Assembly (NCBI GenBank): GCA_019022495.1
Contig: JAFEKR010000007.1
Location: 1,674,001 to 1,738,000 of the forward strand
Direction: 5' to 3'
From: Epichloe hybrida
Lineage: Eukaryota; Ascomycota; Sordariomycetes; Hypocreales; Clavicipitaceae
Length of the DNA stretch: 64,000 nt
Of the stretch, positions 38,680-50,800 are shown piece by piece (within the stretch, counting starts at the first letter, position 1; each line of letters opens with the position of its first letter). The position numbers and the translations under genes are program-made. The notes beneath the pieces are model-generated. The model saw nothing but the letters and a program-made list of their open reading frames with translations. It was not told the origin of the DNA and did not search any database.

Positions 38680-40454
38680 AAGAGACTTCCTTTAGTCCTT
38701 TTTAATAACTACTAAAAGATATAATAGAAACACTAATAGATATATTAATAAATATAGTAGACACGCTCTAACTATAAGACTAACCTAGCTAGGGGATAAT
38801 AACTCCCCTATTTAATGCTATAGCACTACTAGTAGCTTAATAGGCTTAATTTAAGACACTTTAACTTATACTTAATAAGTAAATAGTAAAACTTATATAC
38901 CTCTAATAATAAGTAGCTATAAATACTATAGAACCCTTAACCTAATTACCTATTATAGCCTAGCCTAATACCCTAATAGTAAACCTTACTTTACCTCTTA
39001 CCTTTAACCTAGTTTTAATTATACCTAGGGTAAAAAAACAAAAACCTATCCCTATAGGTAACCTATATAATAGTAATAAGGCCTTATTTATTATATAAAG
39101 GTTCTTAATAAAATATAAGCTATAGGTAAATAAGGACTTTATTAAAACTAATAAGAATAAGTAAATATTTATTTACTAGAACTTATCCTTTAAAGTCTAG
39201 TCCTAGGTAATTACTTTCTTTAAATAAGGTAGTATTTATAATTTTAACTTAGCTAAATTCCTAGAATACCTTAGGTCTATATTCTTTAATTTATATAGAT
39301 AGGAGATAGCCCTTATAAAACTTAACTAGATAAAATAAGGCCTAGGGGAGCTATTTTTTATATTCTTTATTTGCTTTATAAAGAAGCTCTTATTAGTAAG
39401 AGGGGATTATTAGGGGGATAATATAAAGCTAGTAAAGCTTTAATAAGCGCTTAATAAGTGTTTAAGAGAAATTAGTATAAGCTAGAGTATTAGCTAAAGC
39501 ATATAGTATATAGCTATTATATAGTATTATAAGATTATAGTTAATATTAAGGCCCTTACTATAGAGAATAAGTACTAGTCCTAATATAAACTATAGCTAG
39601 CTAAACCTATACCTTAGACTAATTATAAGGGTAATATACTAATAACTAGAGTATAAGTAGTAAGGACTTAATTAGGAAAATAGAATAGGCTAGTTAAGAA
39701 GGAGAAGGGTCTAAAGCTTACTATAAATATATAATAGGCTAAATAAGTATTAGAAGCAAAGTTAGCTAAATACTATTAGGAGAGATATTACCTATAATAT
39801 AAATCTAAGGATTACTATATTTAGGAGTGTACCTTTCTCTTACCCTATTACCTATAGGTTAATATTAACTTATATAAAGCAAATAAGGAAAGCATAAATA
39901 AGGAGGTAAATATTCCCCTTATAGAAAATAAGTAGCCCCTAAGTAAAGTCTTATATAAGGGTAAGAAGGCTAACTATATACTATAATATAAGATAACTAT
40001 TTAAGCTATATAGAGTTAAAGTAAGATATAGTATAATATATAGACTAACTACTATTCTTAATTCCTATACTCTTTAATATATATTATTATATTAATATCT
40101 AGATTAATTATAGTTATAATTATTATAGTGCTATAAGTAAGTTAGTAGTAAAACAGTTTAGCCTAGAGCTTATATAGTTACTAAAGAGAAGGTATGTTTA
40201 GACTATAGTAAAAATAAAAAGAAAGGGAAAGAGAGTATAGGAGAATACCTCCTTAATTACCTATATAGTACGCACTAAAATAGATATTAATAGCTAGGAG
40301 TTATTAGTGTATTTATATATTATCCTAGGCCTTATATAAGACATTATACTTAGGATACTATAGCTAGAATATTATAACGTAGTTATTTATATAGTAAAAC
40401 AGTAATTAGTTATTAGAGTAGTAAAGGGCTTATATATCTCTAAAGCCTTTGCGC
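38680..40454 (+). pseudogene. Gypsy-B copy 1 gag-protease
   Basis: The capsid region FLEYLRSIFFNLYR (about 39260-39300) through the FFIFFICFIKKLL block (about 39350-39390) is followed by a CCHC knuckle at about 39787-39835 (SKDYYIQEC retained). The aspartic protease end reads IILRILLEYYNVVIYIV (about 40335-40395), with SKAFA at 40437-40450, where the element at 40455 splits the frame. The sequence continues at 45555. The homologous segment of copy 2 is 47880-49660. Stops are of RIP type. Confidence 0.82.
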
Positions 40455-40921
40455 TTTATTAGGGGAAAAACAACACCCTAAAATGACAGAAAAGACAACA
40501 ATAGTAATAACAATAAAAACAACAATATTAACAATGCTAACGATACTAACGAATTTAACGATATCGAAGCTAGAACCTAGATAACGGGATCTAGGTCTGC
40601 GATATTTGCGATCCATCGCGAGGATCCAAGCTGCTAAGGTCTCTTTTTCAATGTCAGGTCAAATTTATCTTATTAGGTTAAACACAATGCTAGGTTATCT
40701 TATCCATTAAACAATCTAAGCTAAAGGTAATAAAGGGAGAGTTAATTTTCTATAAAAGGGGAGGGAATCTAGGGATTTTATCTAGCTAGATAGTCACATG
40801 ACTAGGGATCCGATTGATCTGGCGATGCCAATAGATCTAACGATGCTAAGGTCTAGAGGCCTGTGGTCTTATGAGAGAGGTCTTAAGAGAGGTCTTAAGA
40901 GGTTATAATTCTAGCTATATA
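40455..40921. repeat. LARD left LTR
   Basis: It aligns with 45085-45550 with scattered transitions in both copies. It includes GCGATATTTGCGATCC-like GC patches (40598-40625) and a repeated AGAGAGGTCTTAAG near the end (40874-40902). Confidence 0.92.
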
Positions 40922-41079
40922 ACACCTCCCTAACTGTTTTCCCTTTTCTAGCCTCTAGGAAAGGGAAAATAGTAATAAAAAAAAACAATAAAAGGGGAAG
41001 AAGTAATATAATTATAAGATAAAAAAAAAATTCGTGATTTTTAGGCCCCCTTACCTATTAATCTATTAATCAAAACGGT

Positions 41080-43650
41080 TATTTATTAAAGGGGGTTATT
41101 ATTAGAGGTCTTATTAACAGTCTGATTAATTAATCCGTAGTAGACTTTTCTAACAGTTAGAGACCTCTTTAATTATTAGAGGAATTGTTAGTTAGAGGGA
41201 TCTTTAATAGTTAGAGGGGTCGTTAGCAGGCAAAGACCTTGTTAGAAGACCTTCTATTAGTTAGATTCCTCTTTAAAAGTCAGAGGAATCATTAGTTAAA
41301 GAGGTCTTTAAGGGTTAGAGGTCTTATTAGATAGTTAGATTAATTGGTCTATAATAACAGAAGCCCTTATTAGCGGTCAGAGACCTCTTTAGAAAACCTT
41401 CTATTAGTTAGATTCCTCTTTAAAAGTCAGAGGAATCGTTAGTTAGAGAGGTCTTCAAGGGTTAGAGGCCTTATTAGGCAGTTAGAGACCTCTTTAGAAG
41501 ACCTTCTAACAGTCAGATTCCTTGTCAATTATTAGAGGAATCATTAGTTAGAGGGATCTTTAAGGGTCAGAGGCCTTGTTAGACAGTCGGATTAATTAGT
41601 CTAATAACAGAAGCTTTCGTCATTAGTTAGAGACCTCTTTAGAAGACCTTCTGTACATCAAATTCCCCTTCAAAGATCAGAGAAATCGTTGGTTAGAGAG
41701 GTCTTTAAGGGTTAGAGGCCTTGTCAGACAGTCAGAGACCTCTTTAGAAGACCTTCTAATAGTTAGATTCCTTGTTAATTATTAGAGGAATCATTAGTTA
41801 GAGGGATCTTTAAGGGTCAGAGGCCTTATCAGATAGTTAGATTAATTAGTCTAATGACAGAAGCTTTTGTTAACGGCAGAGGCCTCTTTAGAAGACCTTC
41901 TATACATTAAATTCCCCTTTAAAAGTCAGAGGAATCGTTAGTTAGAGAGGTCTTTAAGGGTTAGAGGCCTTGTTAGACAGTTAGAGACCTCTTTAGAAGA
42001 CCTTCTAATAGTCAGATTCCTTATTAATTATTAGAGGAATTATTAGTTAGAGGGATCTTTAAGAGTTAGAGGCCTTATCAGACAGTCAGATTAATTAGTC
42101 TAATAACGGAAGCCCTTATTAGCATTAGAGGGATTATTAGTAATTAACCTAGCCTAACAGTTAGAGCCAGAATAACCATAGGTCTGATTGATTTAATTAA
42201 CTAGTCAATCGTTAGACAGAGGGTTTGTTAACAGCAGAGACCCCTTCAGAAGACCTTCTATACATTAGATTCCCCTTTAAAAGTCAGAGGAATCGTCAGT
42301 CAGAGGGATCTTTAACGGTCAGAGGCCTTATCAGATAGTCGGATTAATTAGTCTAATAATAGAAGCTTTTGTTAATAGCAGAGGCCTCTTTAGAAGACCT
42401 TCTATACATTAAATTCCCCTTTAAAAGTCAGAGAAATCGTTAGTTAGAGAGGTCTTTAAGGGCTGGAGGCCTTGTTAGATAGTTAGATTAATTAGTCTAA
42501 TAACAGAAGCTTTCGTTAGCGGTCAGAGACCTTGTTAGAAGACCTTCTAACAGTTAGATTCCTCGTTAATTATCAGAGAAATCATCAATTAGAGAGGTCT
42601 TTAACGGTTAGAGGTCTCGTCAGACAGTCAGATTAATTAGTCTAATAACAGAAGCTTTCGTTAACAGTTAGAGACCTTATTAGAAGACCTTCTATTAGTT
42701 AGATTCCTCTTCAAAAGTCAGAGGAATTATCTGTTAGAGAGGTCTTTAATAGCTAGAGGGGTTATTAGCGGGCGAAGACCTCGTTAGAAGACCTTCTGTT
42801 GGTTAGATTTCTCTTTAATTGTCAGAGGAATCGTTAGTTAGAGGGATCTTTAACGGTTAGAGGTCTCGTTAGATAGTTAGATTAATTAGTCTAATGACAG
42901 AAGCCCTTGTTAGCGGTTAGAGACCTCGTTAGAAGACCTTCTATACATTAGATTCCTTATTAATTGTCAGAGAAATCGTCAGTCAGAGAGGTCTTTAACG
43001 GTCAGAGGTCTCGTTAGACAGTCAGAGGCCTTATTAGACAGTTAGATTAATTAGTCTAACGATAGAAGCTTTTGTTAGTGGTTAGAGACCTCTTTAGAAG
43101 ACCTTCTATACATTAAATTCCCCTTTTGTAAGGGCTTAGGCTTTGCCTAAGCATTGTTCGTATAGCAGTTAGAGAGGGGAGTGGTAGAAGCAGTTAGGGT
43201 AAGGAAAGGAGGCTTACATAAGTAGCTAAGGGGGTATAAGGGGCACCACTAGGGATAGCCTCTCACCCTTCCTCCTTTCTCCTCAAGTTTCTTAATACTA
43301 TATTGACGCCCTATCGCAGTCGCCTAGGGGCCAGTCCATAACACCTTTAAAGGTTAGGGGAATTATCTATTAGAGAGGTCTTTAATAGTTAGAGGCCTTG
43401 TCAGACAGTCGGATTAATTAGTCTAATAATAGAAGCTTTTGTTAATAGTAAAGGCCTCTTTAGAAGACCTTCTGTACATTAAATTCCCCTTTAAAAGTTA
43501 GAGGAATTGTTAATTAAAGGGATCTTTAATAGTCAGAGGCCTTGTCAGACAGTTAGATTAATTGATCTTTAACGACAGACCTAGCTAATAAAGGTTAGGT
43601 CAAAGGTCTGATTATAGAAGACCTGATTTATTAAAGGTCAAATTCAAAGG
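41080..43650. repeat. Satellite-like array inside the LARD element
   Basis: About fifteen imperfect units of roughly 100-150 bp share AGAAGACCTTCTA, CAGAGGAATCGTTAGT, GAGAGGTCTTTAA, GAGGCCTTGTTAGACAG and ATTAATTAGTCTAATAACAG modules in a mostly fixed order. Unit starts (AGAAGACCTT) occur near 41240, 41390, 41490, 41640, 41740, 41890, 41995, 42250, 42390, 42540, 42680, 42790, 42930, 43095 and 43460. Short complementary modules (CCTCTTT/AAAGAGG, GATTAATTAGTC) give it potential to fold. A solo LTR interrupts it at 43127-43343. No open frame runs through it. Confidence 0.9.
43127..43343 (+). repeat. Solo Gypsy-B LTR inside the LARD array, with 5-bp target duplication
   Basis: It is 217 bp with intact TG...CA borders (TGTAAGGGC ... 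CCATAACA) and CCTTT on both sides (43122-43126 and 43344-43348). It is the best preserved copy of this LTR in the window, with few RIP changes. It is the fourth level of nesting: LINE, Gypsy-B, LARD, solo LTR. Confidence 0.95.
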
Positions 43651-43820
43651 TCTAGATGCTTACCTCCCTAACGGATAGCTAAGCAAAACTAGGGTATTAA
43701 ATCGGTTCAAGCTAGGCAGGTCAGAAGGTTGAAAATCAGGAAAAGAAGGTTAAAGCTAGAAGAGGTTAAAGCTAGAAAGGAAAGTCAAAAGGTTAGAAAA
43801 GGTTAAAAGGTTAGAAAGGA

Positions 43821-44115
43821 AGGGTTTAACCTAGCTAACCTAGGTTAAGAGGGAAAAGGTTATAACAGTTGCAATTATTTGATTTAACGAATCCGATGAT
43901 TTTAATAATATCAGACAAGTCCGATGACCTTGATTAAATGATCAGAATGAAGGGATTTAATCTAGCTACCTAGATTAAGGGGAAAAGGTCATGCTAGTCG
44001 CGATTATTTGATTTAACGAATCCGATGATTTTGATAATATTAGATAAGTTAGATAACCTTAATTAAATGATCGGAATGAAGGGATTTGATCTAGCGACCT
44101 AGATTAAAGGGAAAA
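43821..44115. repeat. 130-bp tandem duplication in the LARD element
   Basis: Units at 43821-43950 and 43951-44079, plus a partial third from 44080, share AGGG(A)TTTAA(T)CTAGC, GATTTAACGAATCCGATG and AATGATC(A/G)GAATGA. Units differ by transitions only at many sites. Confidence 0.88.
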
Positions 44116-44269
44116 GAGGTAAGAAGCTGCTAATAATTATAATAATTGTACGAAGGGATAACTAAAGGGGGAAATAACAAGAGAGGCAATGTTAGGAAGG
44201 GATTATTGTTAAAAATAAGACCTATTTTTAGCCCTTTCTAGTTAAAGGACCTTTCTATTACTAGCTTGC

Positions 44270-44460
44270 ATTGCAAGCCTGACAGCTGCACTGCAGCTGT
44301 TAACGGTCGCAAAGGTAGCTGTCAATAGCTACGTCGCAGCTGTTAACAGCTGCGACTGACCGTGTGGATGACTAATCCAAATCAATTGTTAATTGTGGAT
44401 TATTCAATTGCGTTGTGGCTACAAGCGTAGCCACAACTGCAGCGCCACTAGTAATTAGGT
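44270..44460. other. GC-richer block with palindrome and hairpin
   Basis: A perfect 24-bp palindrome is centred on GTTAAC at 44333-44356 (half-site GTCGCAGCTGTT). A 10-bp stem, TTGTGGCTAC, with loop AAGC lies at 44413-44436. CTGCACTGCAG repeats precede them. The block sits between the array and the right LTR. Its role is unknown; strong hairpins near an LTR could mark packaging or an old inserted fragment. Confidence 0.6.
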
Positions 44461-45084
44461 AAGCTAGGGTGACGTAAGCAGGTTACCCTATAGCTATCTT
44501 TGACAGCGATTTTCTCTTTAACTAGAGGTCATATAAAAGTCTTGCATATAGCAAATTATAGCTAGAAGATAGGGCTTTTATTTTATATAGGAATATTTTT
44601 TGGACTAAAATTTAGTGCATACGGGTTACTAGTTTGTATAGTGGTGAGTCGATTTTTTGGATTTTATATATAAATGAATTTTGCGGAAAATAAAAAGTGG
44701 CCTGTAAGACCTCTTTAGCGGTCCGGATCCACTGATACGGTTAGTGGGTATATGAGAGGAAGAAGATCTTTTTAATCTAGCTAGATAGCTAGGCCTCTTA
44801 ATCCAATAGCTGCATTGCCTGTATAACGTCACTAAAATCAATTTTATTAATATATAAGATATCGTAAAAGTCATCTAGATTGAATTTAATTAGTTAATAA
44901 CTGCCGAAACCTTCCGTTGCGTTGCGTTAAATAATTCAACGTGGTGGCTCTATTGGTCCCCGACTGTAGAAGCTACACTTGTATAGCTGTTGCCAGCTGG
45001 CAACTAGCTCCCTATATTTCATTAATTATTATTAAATTTAACGGCGGAAGGTCTGATAGGACTATTCCCCGTTCCTCCACTAGT

Positions 45085-45550
45085 TTTATTAGGGGAAAAA
45101 CAACACCCTAAAATAACGGAAAAGATAACGATAGTAATAACAATAAAAACGACGATATTAACAATGCTAACAATACTAACGAATTTAACGATATCGAAGC
45201 TAGAACCTAGATAACGGGATCTAGGTCTGCAATATTTGCGATCCATCGCGAGGATCTAAGCTGCTAAGGTCTCTTTTTAATGTTAGGTCAAATTCATCTT
45301 ATTAGGTTAAACACAATGCTAGGTTATCTTATTCATTAAACAATCCAAGCCAAAGGCAACGAAGGGAGAGTTAATTTTCTATGAAAGAGGAGGGAATCTA
45401 GGGATTTTATCTAGCTAGATAGTCACATAACTAGGGATCCGATTGATCCGGCGATGCTAATAGATCCGATAATGCCGAGGTCTAGAGGCCTGTGGTCTTG
45501 TGAGAGAGGTCTTAAGAGAGGTCTTAAGAGGTTATAATTCTAGCCACATA
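45085..45550. repeat. LARD right LTR
   Basis: It is the partner of 40455-40921. It is followed by GCGC and then by the rest of Gypsy-B copy 1. Sequence 44461-45084, before it, has no coding motif. Confidence 0.92.
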
Positions 45551-45554
45551 GCGC

Positions 45555-47659
45555 GTAGGGTGGAGACTCTAGTATAGGGGATTATTAGGTCCTTATATGC
45601 CATAGAAGCGCGCTAGGCATACTATAGGAGGGACACTTCTATAATATTTATTATTATAAGCCTTAGGGAGATAATAATAGTACTATAAATCATAGTGCCT
45701 AAGATAAAACCTAATAGCCTAGATATATTAACATTACCTAAGGAGTTAGCTAACTTTATAGACCTTTTTAATAAGGCTAGAGCTAATAGCCTTCCTCCTT
45801 ATTAGGGGTCCCTTAATTACTATATATACCTATATAAGAATTAGGATAAGTCTAAACTAACGCTCCCTTAGGGATTACTATATAATATACTAAGGGACTA
45901 GCTTCTAGAGGTTAGATGCTAGATTATAGACTTAATAAATAAGGGTTAGATCTATGCTAGCTTATTATTAGCTATAGCTCTAGTCCTTTTTATTAAAAAG
46001 GCTAATAGAGGTTAGCGTTTTTATATAAACTACTACGCTCTTAATAAGATAATAGCATAGGATTACTATTCTTTTCTATTAATTAAGGAGATACTCTATT
46101 CCGTATCCTAGGCGTATTAGTTTATAAAGGTAAATATTTATATAGCGTTTTATAAGCTATAGATTACTAAGGGCTAGGAGTACCTAATAGCGTTTTAAAC
46201 TAGGTTTAGGCTATTTAAGTAGCTAGTTTGCCCCTTTAGCCTAGCTAGCATACTAGTAATGTTCTAATATTATATTAATAAGTCCTTAGGGGATGTATTA
46301 GGGGATTCTATTATAGTATACTTAGATAATATCTTAGTTTACTTAGGGGGATTAAGGAAAGACTATATAGCTAAGGTTTAGGTAATATTAGGCTACCTAA
46401 GGGCTATAGGGTTATACTTAGACCTTAATAAGTCTATATTTATAGTAAAGGAGGTTTAATACCTAGGATATATTATTATAGTAAGACATTCTATTTATCT
46501 AGATCTAGTAAAGGTTATAGCTATTAGGGAATAGGTAGCCCTAATAAAACTTCAGGGGGTCTATAGCTTCCTAGGGTTTGCTAACTTTTACTATAACTTT
46601 ATTAGTAACTTTTTAGAACTAGTAGCACTACTAATATAATTAACTAAGAGAAATATCCCTTTTTAATAGGGGCCTAAAGAGAATAATGCCTTTAATAGGT
46701 TAAAAGACGCCTTTATTATATACCTAATACTAGTATAATAGGATCTAGATCTCCCTATAGTAGTAAAAGCTAATTATTTAGGAATAGCTATTAGAGAATG
46801 CCTTTCCTAATAAGGCTAGGATAGCGTTATATACTTAGTTACTTATTACTTTACTAGCCTTATGTCCTTATAAAAGAACTATATAATTTATAATAAGGAA
46901 TTATTAGCTATTATCTTATGCCTTAAGGTGTAGTTAGCTAAGTTATAAGGCATTTCTAGTCTATTTATAATCTATATAGACTATAAGAACCTAGAGTACT
47001 TTATAACTCCCTAGTTAATATTAAAATAGTAAGCTTAATAGGTAAATATACTTATGATATTTAATTTTTACCTTTAGTATAAACCTAGTATATAAGTATA
47101 GTAGCCTAATACTCTTTCTTAAAGGGAATAGAACTAGGAAAGGGTAACCTCTAGAATAGGATATATCCTATAACCTATTACTATTATATAACTCTTACTA
47201 ACGCTAGATAAACAGTAGGATAATAGTAGTATAGTATTACTACTAGCTAGTAAGGTTCTCTTTACTACTAAATACCTTTAGACCTTATAGGACTAGGCTA
47301 TTATCTCTAACCCTATATATAGTATTTAATTAAAGGCTATCTAGGAAGGGGCCTAAAGGTTTTCTATTAAGGCACTTATAAGGGAGTAAGTAGTAAATTA
47401 TTCTATAAGCACTTATAGGGCGCTCTAGTTTAGGGGCTATAACTAGGTCCTAGCTTAGGAGTCTCTTATAATAACCCTAATATAGTAATGCTATAATTTA
47501 CTAGTAGTAAGGCACCTAGGCTATAATACTATATTCTAAATCTTATAATAGTAGTTTTACTAGGATAGGATATTATAAGATATTACTAGGTTTATTTATA
47601 ACTATTACTACTATAGTAGTTATAAGAGCTATTAATATTACTAGGGCTTACTAAAGCCT
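45555..47659 (+). pseudogene. Gypsy-B copy 1 RT-RNase H, truncated before integrase
   Basis: This continues the frame interrupted at 40454. RT motifs include the segment ahead of YLDN (46319-46330, YLDD expected), then LGYIIIVRHSIYLDLVKV (about 46455-46510) and YSFLGFANFYYNFISNF (about 46560-46610). RNase H follows with YNKELLAIILCLK (about 46890-46930) and DYKNLEYFITPQ (about 46980-47015). Sequence ends at CTAAAGCCT, exactly where LTR 2 begins. In copy 2 the same point (about 51634) runs on into the integrase, so about 2.8 kb is missing here. The PR-RT linker at 45655-45790 is intact, whereas copy 2 has lost about 130 bp there. Confidence 0.87.
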
Positions 47660-47877
47660 TATAAGGGCTTAGGCTTTGCCTAAGCATTATTTATATAGTA
47701 GTTAGAGAGGGGAGTGGTAAAAGCAGTTAGGGTAAGGAAAGGAGGCTTATATAAGTAGCTAAGGGGGTATAAGGGGGTATTACTAGAGATAGCCTCTTAC
47801 CTTTCCTCCTTTCTCCTTAAGTCTCTTAATACTATATTAATGCCTTATTATAGTTACCTAGGGGCTAGTCTATAATA
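47660..47877 (+). repeat. Gypsy-B LTR 2 (internal)
   Basis: It is 218 bp with both borders RIPed (TATAAGG ... CTATAATA). The preceding pentamer AGCCT is not repeated after LTR 3, in line with loss of the right flank by recombination. Confidence 0.95.
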
Positions 47878-47879
47878 AT

Positions 47880-50800
47880 TAAGAGACTTCCTTTAGTCCT
47901 TTTTAATAACTACTAAAAGACATAATAGAAATACTAATAGATATATTAATAAATATAGTAAACACGCTTTAACTACAAGACTAACCTAGCTAGGGGATAA
48001 TAACTCCCCTATCTAATGCTATAGCACTACTAGTAGCTTAATAGGCTTAATTTAAGACACTCTAACTTATACTTAATAAGTAAATAGTAAAACTTATATA
48101 CCTCTAATAATAAGTAGCTATAAATACTATAGGACCCTTAACCTAATTACTTATTATAGCCTAGCCTAATACCCTAATAGTAAACCTTACTTTACCTCTT
48201 ACCTCTAACCTAGTCTTAACTATACCTAAGGTAAAATAAAAACCTATCCCTATAGGTAACTTATATAATAGTAATAAGGCCTTATTTACTATATAAAGGT
48301 TCCTAATAAAATATAAGCTATAGGTAAATAAGGACTTTATTAGAACTAATAAGAATAGGTAAATATTTATTTACTAAACCCTATTCTTTAAAGTCTAGTC
48401 CTAGGTAGCTACTTTCTTTAAATAAGGTAGTATTTATAATTTTAACCTAGCTAAATTCCTAGAATACCTTAGGTTTATATTCTTTAATTTATATAGGTAA
48501 GAGATAGCCCTTATAAAACTTAACTAAATAAAATAAGGCTTAAGGGAGCTATTTTCTATATTCTTTATTTACTTTATAAAGAAGCTCTTATTAGTAAGAG
48601 AGAATTATTAGGGGAATAATATAAAGCTAGTAAAGCTTTAATAAGCGCTTAATAAGTGTTTAAGAGAAATTAGCATAGGCTAGGGTATTAGCTAGAGTAT
48701 ATAGCATATAGCTATTATATAGTATTATAAGATTATAGTTAATATTAAGGCCCTTACTATAGAGAATAAGTACTAGTCCTAATATAAACTATAGCTAGCT
48801 AAACCTATACCTTAGACTAATTATAAGGGTAATATACTAATAACTAGGGTATATGTAGTAAGGACTTAATTAGGAAAATAGAATAGGCTAGTTAAGAAGG
48901 AGAAGGGTTTAAAGCTTATTATAAACATATAATAAGCTAAATAGGTATTAGAAGTAAAGTTAGCTAAACGCTATTAGGAGAGATATTACTTATAATATAG
49001 ATCTAAGGACTACTATATTTAGGAGTGTACCTTTCTCTTACCTTACTACCTATAGGTTAATATTAATTTATATAGAGTAAATAAGGAAAGCGTAAATAAG
49101 GAGGTAAATATTCCCCCTATAAAAAATAAGTAGCCCTTAAGTAAAGTCTTATATAAGGGTAAGAAGGCTAACTATATACTATAATATAGGATAACTATTT
49201 AAGCTATATAGAGTTAAAGTAAGATATAGTATAATATATAGACTAATTACTATTCTTAATTTCTATACTCTTTAATATATATTATTATATTAATATCTAG
49301 ATTAATTATAGTTATAATTATTATAGTGCTATAAGTAAGTTAGTAGTGAAATAGTTTAGCCTAGAGCTTATATAGTTACTAAAGAGAAGGCATATCTAAA
49401 CTATAGTAAAAATAAAAAGGAGGGAAAAAAGAGTATAAGAGAATACCTCCTTAATTACCTATATAGTACGCACTAGAATAGACATTAATAGCTAGGAGTT
49501 ATTAGTATATTTATATATTATCCTAGGCCTTATATAAGATATTATACTTAGGATACTATAGCTAGAATATTATAATATAGTTATTTACGTAGTAAAATAG
49601 TAATTAGTTATTAGAGTAGTAAAGGGCTTATATATCTCTAAAGCCTTTACACGTAAGGTAAAGACTCTAGTATAGGGGATTATTAGGTCCTTATATACTA
49701 TAGAAGCGCGCTAGGCATACTATAGGAGGGACACTTCTATAATATTTATTACTATAAGGCTAGAGCTAATAGCCTACCTCCTTATTAGGAGTCCCTTAAT
49801 TACTATATACGCTTATATAAGAATTAAGATAGGTCTAAACTAACGCTCCCTTAAGGACTACTATATAATATACTAAGGGACTAGCTTCTAGAGGTTAAAT
49901 ACTAGATTACAGACTTAATAAATAAGGGTTAGATTTATACTAGCTTATTATTAGCTATAGCTCTAGTTCTCCTTATTAAAAAGGCTAATAGGGGTTAGTG
50001 TTTTTACGTAGATTACTATGCTCTTAATAAGATAATAGCATAGGATTACTATTCTCTCCTATTAATTAAGGAGACACTCTATTTCTTATCCTAAGCACAC
50101 TAGTTTATAAAGGTAAATATTTATATAGCATTTTATAAGCTATAGATTACTAAAGGCTAGGAGCACCTAATAGCGTTTTAAACTAGGTTTAGGCTATTTA
50201 AGTAGCTAGTTTGCCCCTTTAGCCTAGCTAGCGCACTAGTAATATTCTAATATTATATTAATAAGTCCTTAGGGAATATATTAGGGGATTTCATTATAGT
50301 ATACTTAGATAATATCTTATTTTACTTAGGGGGATTAAGGAAAGACTATATAGCTAAGGTTTAGGTAATATTAGGCTACCTAAAGGCTATAGGGTTATAC
50401 TTAGACCTTAATAAGTCTATATTCGCAGTAAAGGAGGTTTAATACCTAGGATATATTATTATAGTAAGACATTCTATTTATCTAGATCTAGTAAAGGTTA
50501 TAGCTATTAGGGAATAGGTAGCCCTAATAAAACTTTAGGGGGTCTATAGCTTCCTAGGGTTTACTAACTTTTACTATAACTTTATTAGTAACTTTTTAGA
50601 ACTAGTAGCACTACTAATATAATTAACTAAGAGAAATATCTCTTTTTAATAGGGGCCTAAAGAGAATAATACCTTTAATAGGTTAAAAGACGCCTTTATT
50701 ATATACCTAATACTAGTATAATAGGATCTAGATCTCCTTATAGTAGTAAAAGCTAATTATTTAAGAATAGAGAATACCTTTCCTAATAAGGCTAGGATAG

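Larger units (their letters stand above)
40455..45550. mobile_element. Large non-coding LTR element with satellite-like interior (LARD-type)
   Basis: Two LTRs of 466-467 bp (40455-40921 and 45085-45550) start TTTATTAGGGGAAAAACAAC and end near TATA/CATA. GCGC is repeated outside (40451-40454 and 45551-45554). Gypsy-B copy 2 has the uninterrupted site (ACAC, about 49651-49654). The 4.1 kb interior has no retrotransposon domain on either strand. It consists of an imperfect tandem array (41080-43650), a 130-bp duplication and GC-rich inverted repeats. It keeps many CA, TG and CG dinucleotides, so it is much less RIPed than its host. It would need proteins from another element; no autonomous partner is visible. 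Confidence 0.85.

Noticed and set aside
41080..43650. CRISPR-like array
   Set aside because: Units are 100-150 bp and diverged, with no constant short repeat and unique spacers; it lies inside an LTR element of a eukaryote.
44629..44874. Minus-strand open frame of 81 residues in the LARD interior
   Set aside because: No domain, no second copy, and composition as expected by chance in a less AT-rich stretch.
45022..45246. Minus-strand open frame of 74 residues
   Set aside because: It crosses the LARD interior/LTR border, so it is unlikely to be a conserved gene.
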